The notes under the pieces are model-generated. The model worked only from the letters and a program-made list of their open reading frames with translations. It did no database searches and was not told where the DNA came from. Made by a program: the position numbers and the translations under genes. Positions 27,329-35,757 of a stretch of DNA of 64,000 bases are shown here, in pieces. Numbering within the stretch: the first letter of the stretch is position 1; every line of letters begins with the position of its first letter. Origin of the DNA: Endozoicomonas ascidiicola (GTDB lineage: Bacteria; Pseudomonadota; Gammaproteobacteria; Pseudomonadales; Endozoicomonadaceae); NCBI RefSeq assembly GCF_001646945.1, contig NZ_LUTV01000006.1, forward strand, positions 84,695 to 148,694. The letters run 5' to 3'.

Positions 27329-28435
27329 ATGATCCGACATTTGGGTAAGTCTCTTATTGCTGCCAGCATTGGCTGCACCATAGCGCTGTCGCCTGCGACC
27401 ATGGCCAGTGAAAAGACGCTGAACATCTATAACTGGTCTGACTATATAGCCGAAGACACCATTGCCAATTTTGAAGCCGAGACCGGTATCGATGTTCGTT
27501 ATGATGTCTTTGACAGTAACGAAGTACTGGAAGCCAAACTGCTTTCTGGTAAGACAGGTTATGATATTGTTGTACCATCTGCGTCGTTTATGGCCAAACA
27601 GATTCAGGCCGGCGTCTTCAAAGAACTGGACAAAAACAAACTGCCCGATTGGAAACATCTGGACTCCGAAATCATGGGCGTTGTTTCAAGCTTTGATCAG
27701 GACAACAAACACGCCTACCCTTACCTGTGGGGAACCACTGGTATCGGTTACAATCCAAACTTAGTTGAAAAATATCTAGGCAATGCGGCACCACTCGATA
27801 GCTGGGCACTGGTATTTGACGAAGATAATATCAGCAAACTGAGCCAATGTGGCGTTGCCTTCCTGAATGCCCCCACCGAAGTATTTCCTGCGGCACTGAA
27901 TTATCTTGGCCTTGATCCAAACTCCACGGATAAAAGCGATTACAACAAAGCTGCGGCACTGTTGAAAAAAGTACGCCCCCATGTGACTTACTTCCACTCA
28001 TCTCGATACATTTCTGACCTCGCTAATGGTGATATATGCGTAGCCATTGGCTGGTCCGGAGATGTGCTGCAAGCGAGTGACCGTGCTTATGAGGCTGACA
28101 ATGGAGTAGTGGTTGAGTACAGCATTCCCAAAGAGGGAGCAGGTATGTGGTTTGATATGCTCGCCATCCCCAAAGATGCAGAAAACATTGATGAAGCTTA
28201 CGCCTTCCTGAACTACCTTCTAAAGCCTGAGGTGATGGCAGAAATCAGTAACTACGTCGCTTATGCCAGCGCAAATAAAACATCTGAAACACTGATTGAT
28301 GAAGAAATCCTGTCCAACACCGGCATCTACCCAACTGAAGTAGCCAAGAAAAATCTCTATGTGTTTGAGGTACTGCCTCAGAAAGTTAATCGAATGGTTA
28401 ACCGCTCATTCACTAAGATCACGACAGGACAATAA
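27329..28435 (+). CDS. potF: Putrescine-binding periplasmic protein
   Basis: A 368-residue ABC solute-binding protein. Residues 1-27 form a signal peptide (SLIAASIGCTIALSPATMA), and the mature start KTLNIYNWSDYIAEDTI is the family hallmark. GMWFDMLAIPKDAENIDEAYAFLNYLL and the C-terminal half fit PotF/SpuD rather than PotD. It hands putrescine to PotHI-PotG. AAAGGA is 7 bases before the ATG. The gap to potG has two stem-loops that may favour the binding protein over the permease. Confidence 0.93.
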   Translation: MIRHLGKSLIAASIGCTIALSPATMASEKTLNIYNWSDYIAEDTIANFEAETGIDVRYDVFDSNEVLEAKLLSGKTGYDIVVPSASFMAKQIQAGVFKELDKNKLPDWKHLDSEIMGVVSSFDQDNKHAYPYLWGTTGIGYNPNLVEKYLGNAAPLDSWALVFDEDNISKLSQCGVAFLNAPTEVFPAALNYLGLDPNSTDKSDYNKAAALLKKVRPHVTYFHSSRYISDLANGDICVAIGWSGDVLQASDRAYEADNGVVVEYSIPKEGAGMWFDMLAIPKDAENIDEAYAFLNYLLKPEVMAEISNYVAYASANKTSETLIDEEILSNTGIYPTEVAKKNLYVFEVLPQKVNRMVNRSFTKITTGQ

Positions 28436-28442
28436 AACAGGT

Positions 28443-28512
28443 GCCCATAAATGAAATGGGCTTATCACTGACTCCCGGGAGTTGAGTCTTCAGGATGAAC
28501 GAGAGTCAGTGA
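28443..28512 (+). promoter_or_regulatory. Two stem-loops between potF and potG
   Basis: GCCCAT/ATGGGC closes a 7-base loop at 28443-28461, and TCACTGACTC/GAGTCAGTGA forms a 10-bp stem at 28465-28512. Neither has a T-run. Hairpins placed after the binding-protein gene commonly protect that part of the mRNA and lower downstream expression; that role is an inference here. Confidence 0.45.
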
Positions 28513-28546
28513 GTCAAAAAACAAAAATAATAAAAGGTGTATATCC

Positions 28547-29659
28547 ATGTCCACCCCTGACAGTTCAAAAGACCAACCCATTCTTCAAATCCAGAGTGTC
28601 TCAAAACAGTTTGATGATTCACTGGTGGTGGATCATGTCTCTCTGGATATCCCCAAAGGAGAAATCTTTGCACTGTTAGGCGCATCCGGTTCCGGAAAGT
28701 CCACATTACTGCGAATGCTGGCGGGTTTTGAAAAACCGACCTCTGGACGAATTATTCTCAACGGGCAGGACATTACCCATCTACCGCCCTACGAACGGCC
28801 AATCAACATGATGTTCCAGTCATACGCCCTGTTCCCACACATGACCGTAGAACAAAACATCGCCTATGGCCTGAAGCAGGACAAACTGCCCAAAGAAACC
28901 ATAGGACAGAAAGTGCATGAAATGTTGCAACTGGTAGACATGAGTCAATTTGCCAGACGCAAACCCCATCAACTGTCCGGTGGTCAACGACAACGTGTTG
29001 CCCTGGCTCGCAGCCTTGCCAAACAACCAAAACTTCTGCTGCTCGATGAACCCATGGGCGCTCTGGACAAAAAACTCCGCACCCGCATGCAGTTGGAATT
29101 GGTGGATATTATTGAAAAAGTAGGCGTTACCTGTCTGATGGTGACCCACGACCAGGAAGAAGCCATGACCATGGCGCATCGCATTGCCATTATGGACGCT
29201 GGCTGGATTGTTCAGGTGGGCAGCCCCACCGATATCTATGAAACACCCAACAGCAGAATGGCGGCTGAATTTATCGGCTCTATCAATATGTTTAAAGGTC
29301 GAATCACTCAGGATGAGGCAGACCATGTGGTTATTGAATCACACCTGCTGAATGCGCCTGTTCGTATTGGTCATGGTATTGCTACCGCTTTGGAAAACCC
29401 GGATATCTGGGTCGCTGTTCGACCGGAAAAAACCCGTGTTACCCGGGAAAAACCAGCCACTGACAATAACTGGTCCTCAGGGACAATAGACGACATTGCC
29501 TACCTTGGAACCCACTCGGTGTATTACGTCAAACTGGATTCCGGAAAAATTATTCAGGCCAATATGGCCAATATTGAACGGCATGGTGATCGCCCTACCT
29601 GGAATGATCCGGTTTACGTGAGCTGGGAAGAATCCAGCCCAGTCGTACTGAACAGTTGA
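28547..29659 (+). CDS. potG: Putrescine ABC transporter ATP-binding protein
   Basis: A 370-residue ABC ATPase with a C-terminal TOBE part. Walker A is GASGSGKST, the signature LSGGQRQRVALARSL, Walker B LLLLDEPMGAL, and the switch His in VTHDQEEA. Residues after about 240 form the regulatory domain (VAVRPEKTRV). It drives PotHI. AAAAGG sits 8 bases before the ATG, and the ORF ends 12 bases before potH. Confidence 0.95.
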   Translation: MSTPDSSKDQPILQIQSVSKQFDDSLVVDHVSLDIPKGEIFALLGASGSGKSTLLRMLAGFEKPTSGRIILNGQDITHLPPYERPINMMFQSYALFPHMTVEQNIAYGLKQDKLPKETIGQKVHEMLQLVDMSQFARRKPHQLSGGQRQRVALARSLAKQPKLLLLDEPMGALDKKLRTRMQLELVDIIEKVGVTCLMVTHDQEEAMTMAHRIAIMDAGWIVQVGSPTDIYETPNSRMAAEFIGSINMFKGRITQDEADHVVIESHLLNAPVRIGHGIATALENPDIWVAVRPEKTRVTREKPATDNNWSSGTIDDIAYLGTHSVYYVKLDSGKIIQANMANIERHGDRPTWNDPVYVSWEESSPVVLNS

Positions 29660-29671
29660 GGGGGGTTGGCA

Positions 29672-30586
29672 ATGAATACAATAAAACGACTTCTTCCCGG
29701 CAGAAAGGCTTTAATCGCCACACCCTATCTCTGGCTGCTGCTCTTTTTCCTGGTGCCTTTTGCCATTGTATTAAAGATCAGTTTTGTCGAAATGATCATC
29801 GCTATTCCACCCTACACCAGTCTGGTGGAGTTCGCCGATGAAACCCTCAATATCAGTTTAAACCTTGGGAACTACATCTTTCTGATAGAAGATGATATGT
29901 ACCTGAATGCCTACCTTAGCTCCGTTCAGATCGCCTTTAACTCTACAGTATTCTGTCTATTACTGGGATACCCCATGGCTTACGCGATGGCGCGAGCACC
30001 TCAACATATGCAGACGACACTGCTACTGTTAGTGCTTCTGCCTTCGTGGACCTCATTCCTGATTAGAATCTATGCGTGGATGGGCATTCTTAAAAACAAC
30101 GGCTTAATTAATAACGCACTGATGTTTCTGGGAGTCATTGATGATCCGCTACTGATCATGAATACAAACATCGCCGTTTATATCGGCATTGTTTATGCCT
30201 ATCTGCCCTTTATGGTACTGCCTCTATATGCCAACCTAGTGAAACACGACCACTCGTTACTGGAAGCTTCGGCCGACCTGGGATCACGTCCGTGGAAAAC
30301 CTTTTTGACCGTTACATTGCCTTTGTCCAAATCCGGTGTGATTGCCGGTTCTATGCTGGTATTTATTCCCGCTGTCGGCGAATTTGTGATTCCTGAGTTA
30401 CTGGGAGGGCCAGACACCCTGATGATTGGCCGGGTTCTCTGGCAGGAATTCTTTAACAACCGGGATTGGCCCGTAGCCTCTGCACTGGCCATGGTGATGT
30501 TGATGCTTCTGATTGTTCCCATGGCTCTGTTTCACCACTACCAATCCAAAGAACTTACTGTTGATGAAGTGGGGGAACGGTCATGA
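29672..30586 (+). CDS. potH: Putrescine ABC transporter permease PotH
   Basis: A 304-residue membrane protein with six helices and the permease-ATPase contact loop EASADLGSRPWKTFLTVTLPLSKSGVIAG. FVIPELLGGPDTLMIGRVLW matches PotH. ATG 29672 has GAGGGGGG 6 bases upstream; TTG 29666 is not needed. Its stop overlaps the potI start by 4 bases, so the two are translationally coupled. Confidence 0.94.
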   Translation: MNTIKRLLPGRKALIATPYLWLLLFFLVPFAIVLKISFVEMIIAIPPYTSLVEFADETLNISLNLGNYIFLIEDDMYLNAYLSSVQIAFNSTVFCLLLGYPMAYAMARAPQHMQTTLLLLVLLPSWTSFLIRIYAWMGILKNNGLINNALMFLGVIDDPLLIMNTNIAVYIGIVYAYLPFMVLPLYANLVKHDHSLLEASADLGSRPWKTFLTVTLPLSKSGVIAGSMLVFIPAVGEFVIPELLGGPDTLMIGRVLWQEFFNNRDWPVASALAMVMLMLLIVPMALFHHYQSKELTVDEVGERS

Positions 30587-31530
30587 GTAGCCACAGGAAT
30601 AAACGATTCACTTTTTCCAACAGTCTGTTGATTATCGGGTTATTATTTCTTTACCTGCCCATGATCATCATGATTATTTACTCCTTTAACGAATCCAGAC
30701 TGGTCACGGTATGGGCTGGCTTTTCAACCAAATGGTACGGAGAGCTTTTTGCCGACACTCAACTATTACAAGCCATTGGTATGAGCCTTGAAATTGCCTT
30801 CTGGAGTTCTTGCATGGCGGTTGTACTCGGTACGATGGCCGCCTTTGTGATGACCCGCTATCGCCGCTTTCGAGGAAAAACGGCCTTCTCCAGTATGATC
30901 ACAGCACCACTGGTAATGCCCGACGTGATCACCGGCCTTTCTCTACTTTTGCTATTTGTTGCCATGGCAAACACCATTGGCTGGCCAGCAGAACGTGGCA
31001 TGCTCACCATTTGGATTGCCCATGTTACGTTCTGTGCTGCTTATGCGACAGTCGTCATTTCATCACGACTTAGGGAAGTGGATCGTTCTATCGAAGAAGC
31101 GGCGATGGATCTTGGTGCAACGCCGTTTAAAACCTTTTTCCAGATCACTTTGCCCGGTATTGCACCGGCCCTTGCTGCCGGCTGGCTACTGTCATTTACC
31201 TTATCCCTGGATGACCTGGTCATTGCCAGTTTTGTTTCCGGACCTGGGGCCACCACACTGCCAATGGTGGTATTCTCATCAGTGCGTCTTGGGATTTCAC
31301 CCAAAATCAATGCTCTGGCAACGCTGATTATGCTGGCCGTTTCATTCGCAGCCTTTATCACCTGGTGGTACATGCGGAGACAGGAAGCACGGCGGCGGCA
31401 AATGCTGCAGATGAGTGGTAATGACTCAGAACCTATGGGTAACAGCCATTATACACCGCCAGATTCTTACAACTGTCGTCGTATAAAATCCACTATGCAT
31501 ATTAAATCGAGTGATGCTGTCAATGCCTGA
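30583..31530 (+). CDS. potI: Putrescine ABC transporter permease PotI
   Basis: A 315-residue partner permease of PotH. It has six helices, the contact loop EEAAMDLGATPFKTFFQITLPGIAPALAAG, and SFTLSLDDLVIASFVSGPGATTLPMVVFSSVR, typical of PotI/PotC. The last 35 or so residues form a polar tail not seen in E. coli PotI (281 residues). Overlaps potH by 4 bases. Confidence 0.94.
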   Translation: MSSHRNKRFTFSNSLLIIGLLFLYLPMIIMIIYSFNESRLVTVWAGFSTKWYGELFADTQLLQAIGMSLEIAFWSSCMAVVLGTMAAFVMTRYRRFRGKTAFSSMITAPLVMPDVITGLSLLLLFVAMANTIGWPAERGMLTIWIAHVTFCAAYATVVISSRLREVDRSIEEAAMDLGATPFKTFFQITLPGIAPALAAGWLLSFTLSLDDLVIASFVSGPGATTLPMVVFSSVRLGISPKINALATLIMLAVSFAAFITWWYMRRQEARRRQMLQMSGNDSEPMGNSHYTPPDSYNCRRIKSTMHIKSSDAVNA

Positions 31531-31644
31531 GCAACAAGCAGTTGACTTTGTTTGTGACTTAACCTGCGCAGCACTGGCCAATCAACCATGCTCACTGCAA
31601 AATCAAAGATACTGTATAGAATTAATACTGATTTTTCGCTATAA

Positions 31645-32232
31645 ATGATCGAAGCGATTTGCTCTCATGGAGGATTGGATTTGGATGTAGGATCACGGTT
31701 GAAGTCCATACGGATTATGCACAACCTCTCTCAACGGGAACTTGCCAAACGCGCTGGCGTGACGAACAGCACTATCTCGATGATTGAGAAGAACAGTGTC
31801 AGTCCGTCTGTTAGCTCTTTGAAAAAGGTGCTCAGTGGTATCCCAATGTCGCTGGTTACCTTTTTTTCTCTGGATGCAGATGATCAAGAGAGTGAACCTG
31901 TCGTCTTTCGTAATAGTGAAGCAGTCCCTATGGAGATGGACAACATTCTGATCAACGTTATTGGCCTGAACAAACCAAACAGGGGATTCTCCTTTATGGA
32001 TGAGCTTTATCCCCCAGAATCCGATACCGGATCCGATATGCTTTGTCATGATGGCGAAGAAGCAGGTATTGTCATTGAAGGCACCTTAGAGTTGACTGTT
32101 GGCAATGATGTCTATCAGCTAAACCCGGGGGATAGCTATTATTTTGATAGTACTAAACCTCATCGATTCAGAAATCTGTCTAAAGTTAATAACTGCCGTT
32201 TAATCAGTTGCACTACTCCTGCCAATTTTTAG
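31645..32232 (+). CDS. puuR: PuuR-like HTH/cupin transcriptional regulator
   Basis: An XRE-type helix-turn-helix (SRLKSIRIMHNLSQRELAKRAGVTNSTISMIEKNSVSPSVSSL) joined to a cupin domain (GEEAGIVIEGTLELTVGNDVYQLNPGDSYYFDSTKPHRFRN). This is the PuuR layout, in which the cupin senses putrescine and the HTH represses puu genes. ATG 31645 has no ribosome-binding site, but TTG 31681 follows GGAGG (31669) by 7 bases and starts MDVGSRLKSIR, close to E. coli PuuR. The true start may be 31681. Last gene of the putrescine locus. Confidence 0.88.
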   Translation: MIEAICSHGGLDLDVGSRLKSIRIMHNLSQRELAKRAGVTNSTISMIEKNSVSPSVSSLKKVLSGIPMSLVTFFSLDADDQESEPVVFRNSEAVPMEMDNILINVIGLNKPNRGFSFMDELYPPESDTGSDMLCHDGEEAGIVIEGTLELTVGNDVYQLNPGDSYYFDSTKPHRFRNLSKVNNCRLISCTTPANF

Positions 32233-32534
32233 TAAAATCAAGCGCACTGCTTTTTCTCGTCGCCAGTTAGAGATAAGAGCAGGAGCATTCAATCAAAATT
32301 AGATTATCACAATACAAAACCTTTCCAACCGATTGCATAAAAAATAATTAATAGCAATTAAATTTTATTTGTCAAAACAATAAATCAATCTATCTTCAGC
32401 AGATATGTTGATAGCTTATCAAAAATTTCAGTAGCTGTTAACTGTAATTAAAAAACCAATTAAACAACGTTCGCTATCAGGTAAACACTGCAGCATAAGT
32501 GAATGCTTTATATAAATTATATTTAGGATATATT
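32233..32534. other. AT-rich spacer at the left edge of an accessory island
   Basis: A 302-base stretch dominated by A and T runs with no coding frame of note. It marks a composition change from the putrescine locus to the island and presumably holds the promoter of the next gene, but no clear -35/-10 pair stands out. Confidence 0.4.
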
Positions 32535-33554
32535 ATGGATCCCACGTTCTTACTAAATGCAGTTCCACTGAACATTCATCCCCCCTCGAATAACGACACC
32601 CCGACATCCCTGCGGTCTGGCACAGGCACTTCACATGGCCGGGATGTTCGACCCATTGCCTTATCAAACACCCCTGAAATAAATAGTGGCTCAGCATCGG
32701 GAACGCCAGATCATCCACACGCTACCAGTTCATTCCTTCAGTCCCCGAACAGTCAATTCTCTACAAAATTGGCTCAAGCCGAAATTCGTTCATTACTGGG
32801 ATCTTCAGGTTTGAATTCCAGCTCGACCGCCAGACTACAAGCGTCCGATCCAGAAAGTGGAAACCCGTCATCACAAACGGTAGTACAAGAGGAACAGTCT
32901 GATACTTCGGTAGTGCAGGCACAAAATCGAAATTTTAGGTTAGGGGGGGCTTTAGTGCCTTTTGGGATATCACAAATATGTATAGGAGTCTTTGACTATC
33001 TATATCATGTTGATGAAGACCATGTTGATGATGAAGACCATGCTGGTGAAGGTCATGCTGAAGAAGGCCATGGTGATGAAGACCATGCTAACAACGAAGT
33101 GGTGTTTCGACAGTTGCGCCAGGCGGGGCATATATTTGAAGGATCGTGTAATGTGCTATCCGGTACGGCCAGAATACTTACTGGATTCTTCCCTAATCAC
33201 TCCGCACAATGCAAAAAGGTATCTAATGTACTGCAAACTGTGAGTAGTGCGGGAACCGGATTGGCGGCAATCGCTGACGGTCTGCATGGAGACTTTGTTC
33301 ATGCAGGGCTTCATGCGTCTCAATTCGTATCTAATGTTATAACAGCAGTACCACCTCTTTTTACCAATCACAAAGGTTTAAACGCAGTTTTACAAACAAC
33401 GGGTAGCGCATTTGAAGCATGCGCCTCCTTTGCCTTAGGTTTGGTAGGAGGGGGGCCTTTCTATATGGCAGAAGGTGCATTCAATGCTGTGATGGCTCAA
33501 GAATATGCTCTCGACTATCGGGTTGATGCCGCGAAAGAGAAAAAACAAAATTAA
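32535..33554 (+). CDS. Uncharacterised protein with His/Asp/Glu-rich repeat and hydrophobic C-terminal half
   Basis: About 339 residues; ATG 32535 has AGGA 6 bases upstream. Three zones: residues 1-130 are rich in Ser, Thr, Asn and Pro; a hydrophobic segment (GGALVPFGISQICIGVFDYL) leads to a 30-residue stretch in which His alternates with Asp, Glu and Gly, encoded by a repeated GAAGACCATG-like DNA unit (33004-33093); then a Gly/Ala-rich half with several possible membrane helices (TGLAAIADGLHGDFVHAGLHA, ASFALGLVGGGPF). No family is recognised. The metal-binding look of the His/acidic stretch and the effector-like N-terminus are inferences. Part of it is duplicated just downstream. Confidence 0.6.
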   Translation: MDPTFLLNAVPLNIHPPSNNDTPTSLRSGTGTSHGRDVRPIALSNTPEINSGSASGTPDHPHATSSFLQSPNSQFSTKLAQAEIRSLLGSSGLNSSSTARLQASDPESGNPSSQTVVQEEQSDTSVVQAQNRNFRLGGALVPFGISQICIGVFDYLYHVDEDHVDDEDHAGEGHAEEGHGDEDHANNEVVFRQLRQAGHIFEGSCNVLSGTARILTGFFPNHSAQCKKVSNVLQTVSSAGTGLAAIADGLHGDFVHAGLHASQFVSNVITAVPPLFTNHKGLNAVLQTTGSAFEACASFALGLVGGGPFYMAEGAFNAVMAQEYALDYRVDAAKEKKQN

Positions 33555-33720
33555 TATACTGCAAGCTGTGAGTAGTGAGGGAACTCTCATGACGGCAATC
33601 GCTGACGGTCTGCATGGCGACATGGTTCATGCAGCGCTTCATGCGACTCAATTAGCATCTAATATTGCAACAAAAGTGCCACCTTTTTTTACCAATCTTA
33701 GAGGCGTGCAAACGTACTGA
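33551..33720 (+). pseudogene. Partial duplicate of the preceding gene
   Basis: This segment repeats 33222-33395 with about 80 percent identity by eye, giving AVSSEGTLMTAIADGLHGD against TVSSAGTGLAAIADGLHGD in the full gene, and both run on to VPP(F/L)FTN. It is in another frame from the gene that it touches and has no start of its own that would make a full protein. It is best read as a remnant of a second copy or of an unequal recombination. Confidence 0.65.
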
Positions 33721-33801
33721 CACAATAATTGGGTCAATGACTCAGTCGGTTAAACCTGAAGAAATACTTTTTTTCAATGTTTAACCTTGATAGTACTCGG
33801 T

Positions 33802-33969
33802 TCAATCGAAAAACGGATAAATGACCTCCGGCAAAGCTGAACTTGAATCCGTAACTTCAGAAGGTGCCTGCATCCCCAAAGACCGTGCGCCCAGCTGAGC
33901 GCTGCTTAACTCCTGTTCAAAAAACGACCGCGTGTCTTTTCTGGAGTTATTAAATGTTTTGCCCCGCAC
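33802..33969 (-). pseudogene. Short leftward coding remnant
   Basis: From GTG 33969 to TGA 33802 a 55-codon frame reads MRGKTFNNSRKDTRSFFEQ and ends VIYPFFD. Its composition is closer to the chromosome than the AT-rich island around it, and the frame continues upstream a little before a stop. It looks like the 3' end of a lost gene. No family is recognised. Confidence 0.35.
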
Positions 33970-34023
33970 ATAGGTAAAAAATATTAATTTGTTAAATTAA
34001 AAAACATCTCTATCTTTAAATAC

Positions 34024-34151
34024 TAAGGGAAGTGGAAGGGAAGATAATACCATCGTCATCTCCGCGAAGGCGGATATCCACTGTCGTTGTGGGTTCCCGC
34101 CTTCGCGAGAATGACGGGGTGCTGGTATTTTTTTAAATACCACTTCCCTAA
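34024..34151. repeat. Palindromic repeat element, copy 1
   Basis: A 128-bp element with ends AAGGGAAGTGG and CCACTTCCCTA and an inner inverted repeat built on CGTCATTCTCGCGAAGGCGG-like arms. A second copy lies at 41713-41841. It can fold into a long hairpin, like REP or MITE-type elements. No coding content. Confidence 0.7.
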
Positions 34152-34153
34152 CC

Positions 34154-34376
34154 TAAGTAGTGCCTGAACGAAAACTACGTAATCCCAACTCTCCCATGGT
34201 CTAAGGGTAAAAACTTAACCACGAAGTTTTGTAGGAAATCGAAGATTGCTCATTTTGAAAATTTTCCAGCCCTTGGGAACTCTACATATAACGAATAAGC
34301 ATTAAGAAACTTCGATGGTTATATGGACTCTTGAAGCCTTTGATACCAAGGCGAAAGGTACTTTCCGGCTAAGCAC
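34154..34376. other. Non-coding stretch, possible decayed repeat
   Basis: A 223-base segment between two repeat elements. Its left end (CTAAGTAGTGCCTGAACG) and the reverse complement of its right end (CTTAGTGCTTAGCCGG) are loosely alike, so it may be an old element. No open frame of note. Confidence 0.3.
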
Positions 34377-34539
34377 TAAGTAGTTGTGCAAATGGAATCG
34401 TATTTTCTGAGTGAGTGGTTATTTACTATGCAAGGTACAGCATCCGGAGCATAGCCGTAGCTATGCGACCAGAGTTGTAACGCGGCAGAGTGACTGACCG
34501 CCTACTCAGAAAATACGATTCCATTTGGTCAACTACTTA
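34377..34539. repeat. MITE, TA-flanked family, copy 1
   Basis: A 163-bp element with near-perfect terminal inverted repeats (TAAGTAGTTGTGCAAATGG and its complement at the right end, through GGAATCGTATTTTCTGAGT). TA is found at each end, as expected for an IS630/Tc1-type target. Its centre has the GGAGCATAGC / GCTATGCGACC hairpin shared with the other copies at 35193 and 46626. Confidence 0.75.
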
Positions 34540-34864
34540 ACAACAAAATAGCTTTAATTACTCATAATGCATTTAATCCCAACAAATACTCGGAGCAATA
34601 ATGTCAGCGGTTAGACATGGAGATACAATTAATAAGCCAATTTGCTTTACCAGCAGCAATCTGCACGACCCTCAATCGGCTCACAGTTCTGAGGGCCGAC
34701 TTATTACAATTGCTAAACCGACAGGTAATCTATTAGTTAATAATAATAAACAACTGTCATCAAAAAAAATCGAAATAACCTCATGCACTATAGCCATTGA
34801 AAATGCCCCCGAAACACTCCATAAAGATTTCCATTCATTAGAAGAACCTTTAAATGTAAACACT

Positions 34865-34921
34865 GATAGTGCAACTCCTGATAGTGCAACTCCTGATAGT
34901 GCAACTCCTGATAGTGCAACT
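34865..34921 (+). repeat. 15-bp tandem repeat, four units
   Basis: GATAGTGCAACTCCT is repeated three times perfectly with a fourth partial unit, encoding Asp-Ser-Ala-Thr-Pro repeats. Identical units suggest recent slippage expansion. Confidence 0.9.
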
Positions 34922-35192
34922 CAGAAATTACTGTATTCAGAGATGGTTAACACCTCTCAACCACCGGACTCATCTTTATCAATGTTAACCAACGACATAG
35001 ATTCCCTAGAGAAAGGTGAGGTCACAGCTATTAAAGTCGAGATGGACGACCAGCTACCGACAGTAAACTTTGTTTCAGCACCCTCTCTCAAGTCAGGTAA
35101 TCACTCTCAATCATCTTCTGAAATGTCTGACTCAAGTAATCAACTTAAAGAGCTCGATGTTTTGCAAGAAGAAAGAAAAAAAGCACAAAGTA

Positions 35193-35380
35193 TAGGTAGT
35201 GTAAAAGGAATCAGATATTTATGGCTGAGTACCAAGGCGCTATACAAGACGAAGCATAGCAGTAGCGATGTGATCGGAGCTGCAACGCAGGATGCAGGAG
35301 GTAGAGCAACGCAGAAGCAAGTGGCCGAGAGTGGCTGTCCACTTAGTCAGAAAATATGATTCCATTTGGTCAACTACTTA
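35193..35380. repeat. MITE, TA-flanked family, copy 2
   Basis: A 188-bp stretch including both TA flanks. The left end TAGGTAGTGTAAAAGGAATC and the right end GGAATCATATTTTCTGACT (reverse complement) resemble copy 1. It interrupts the gene at 34601 and carries the TGA that ends its first part. It is divergent from copies 1 and 3 in the middle. Confidence 0.75.
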
Positions 35381-35757
35381 GACCTAAACGAAAACGTTAA
35401 GCCTGACAAACAATGGATCCATGCAGTCTTTAATTTAATTGAACAGAGTTATGCCCCCCGGCAAGTGGGGGCTGAAAACTGCATAGAAAACCTCTTAACT
35501 CACCAAAATCGTATTCACGATGGATACAAACTTCGCACCTTTTTAATCCAGGCCAACGATTAATACAACCCACAGCTCGCTTGAATCCGTTCAAGTCGGC
35601 TCGCGTTAGAATTTACATTATCATAATCAACCAGAATTATTTCCTTTACCTTCCAGCAGGGGTAAGGGTTATTCTTATGCTCAAGAAGCTGTTCACAATC
35701 TTTCTGCGAGCTGCAAACGATGACAAAAGATATATCTGAATCTCTGGAGCATAACCC

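Larger units (their letters stand above)
34601..35563 (+). pseudogene. Unknown gene split by a MITE
   Basis: Begins MSAVRHGDTINKPICFTSSN and reads through 197 codons before entering the MITE at 35193; the frame then continues 55 codons inside the element to a TGA at 35357. After the element the same frame resumes with DLNENVKPDKQWIHAVFNL and stops at 35563. Removing 186 bp (one TA kept) joins them as a 258-codon frame, so the gene was intact before insertion. The protein is polar, has four DSATP repeats at 34865-34921, and has no recognised domain. The truncated 252-residue form might still be made. Confidence 0.6.

Noticed and set aside
34384..34539. CRISPR-like inverted repeats in the island
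   Set aside because: The repeats are terminal inverted repeats of single elements, not regular direct repeats with spacers.
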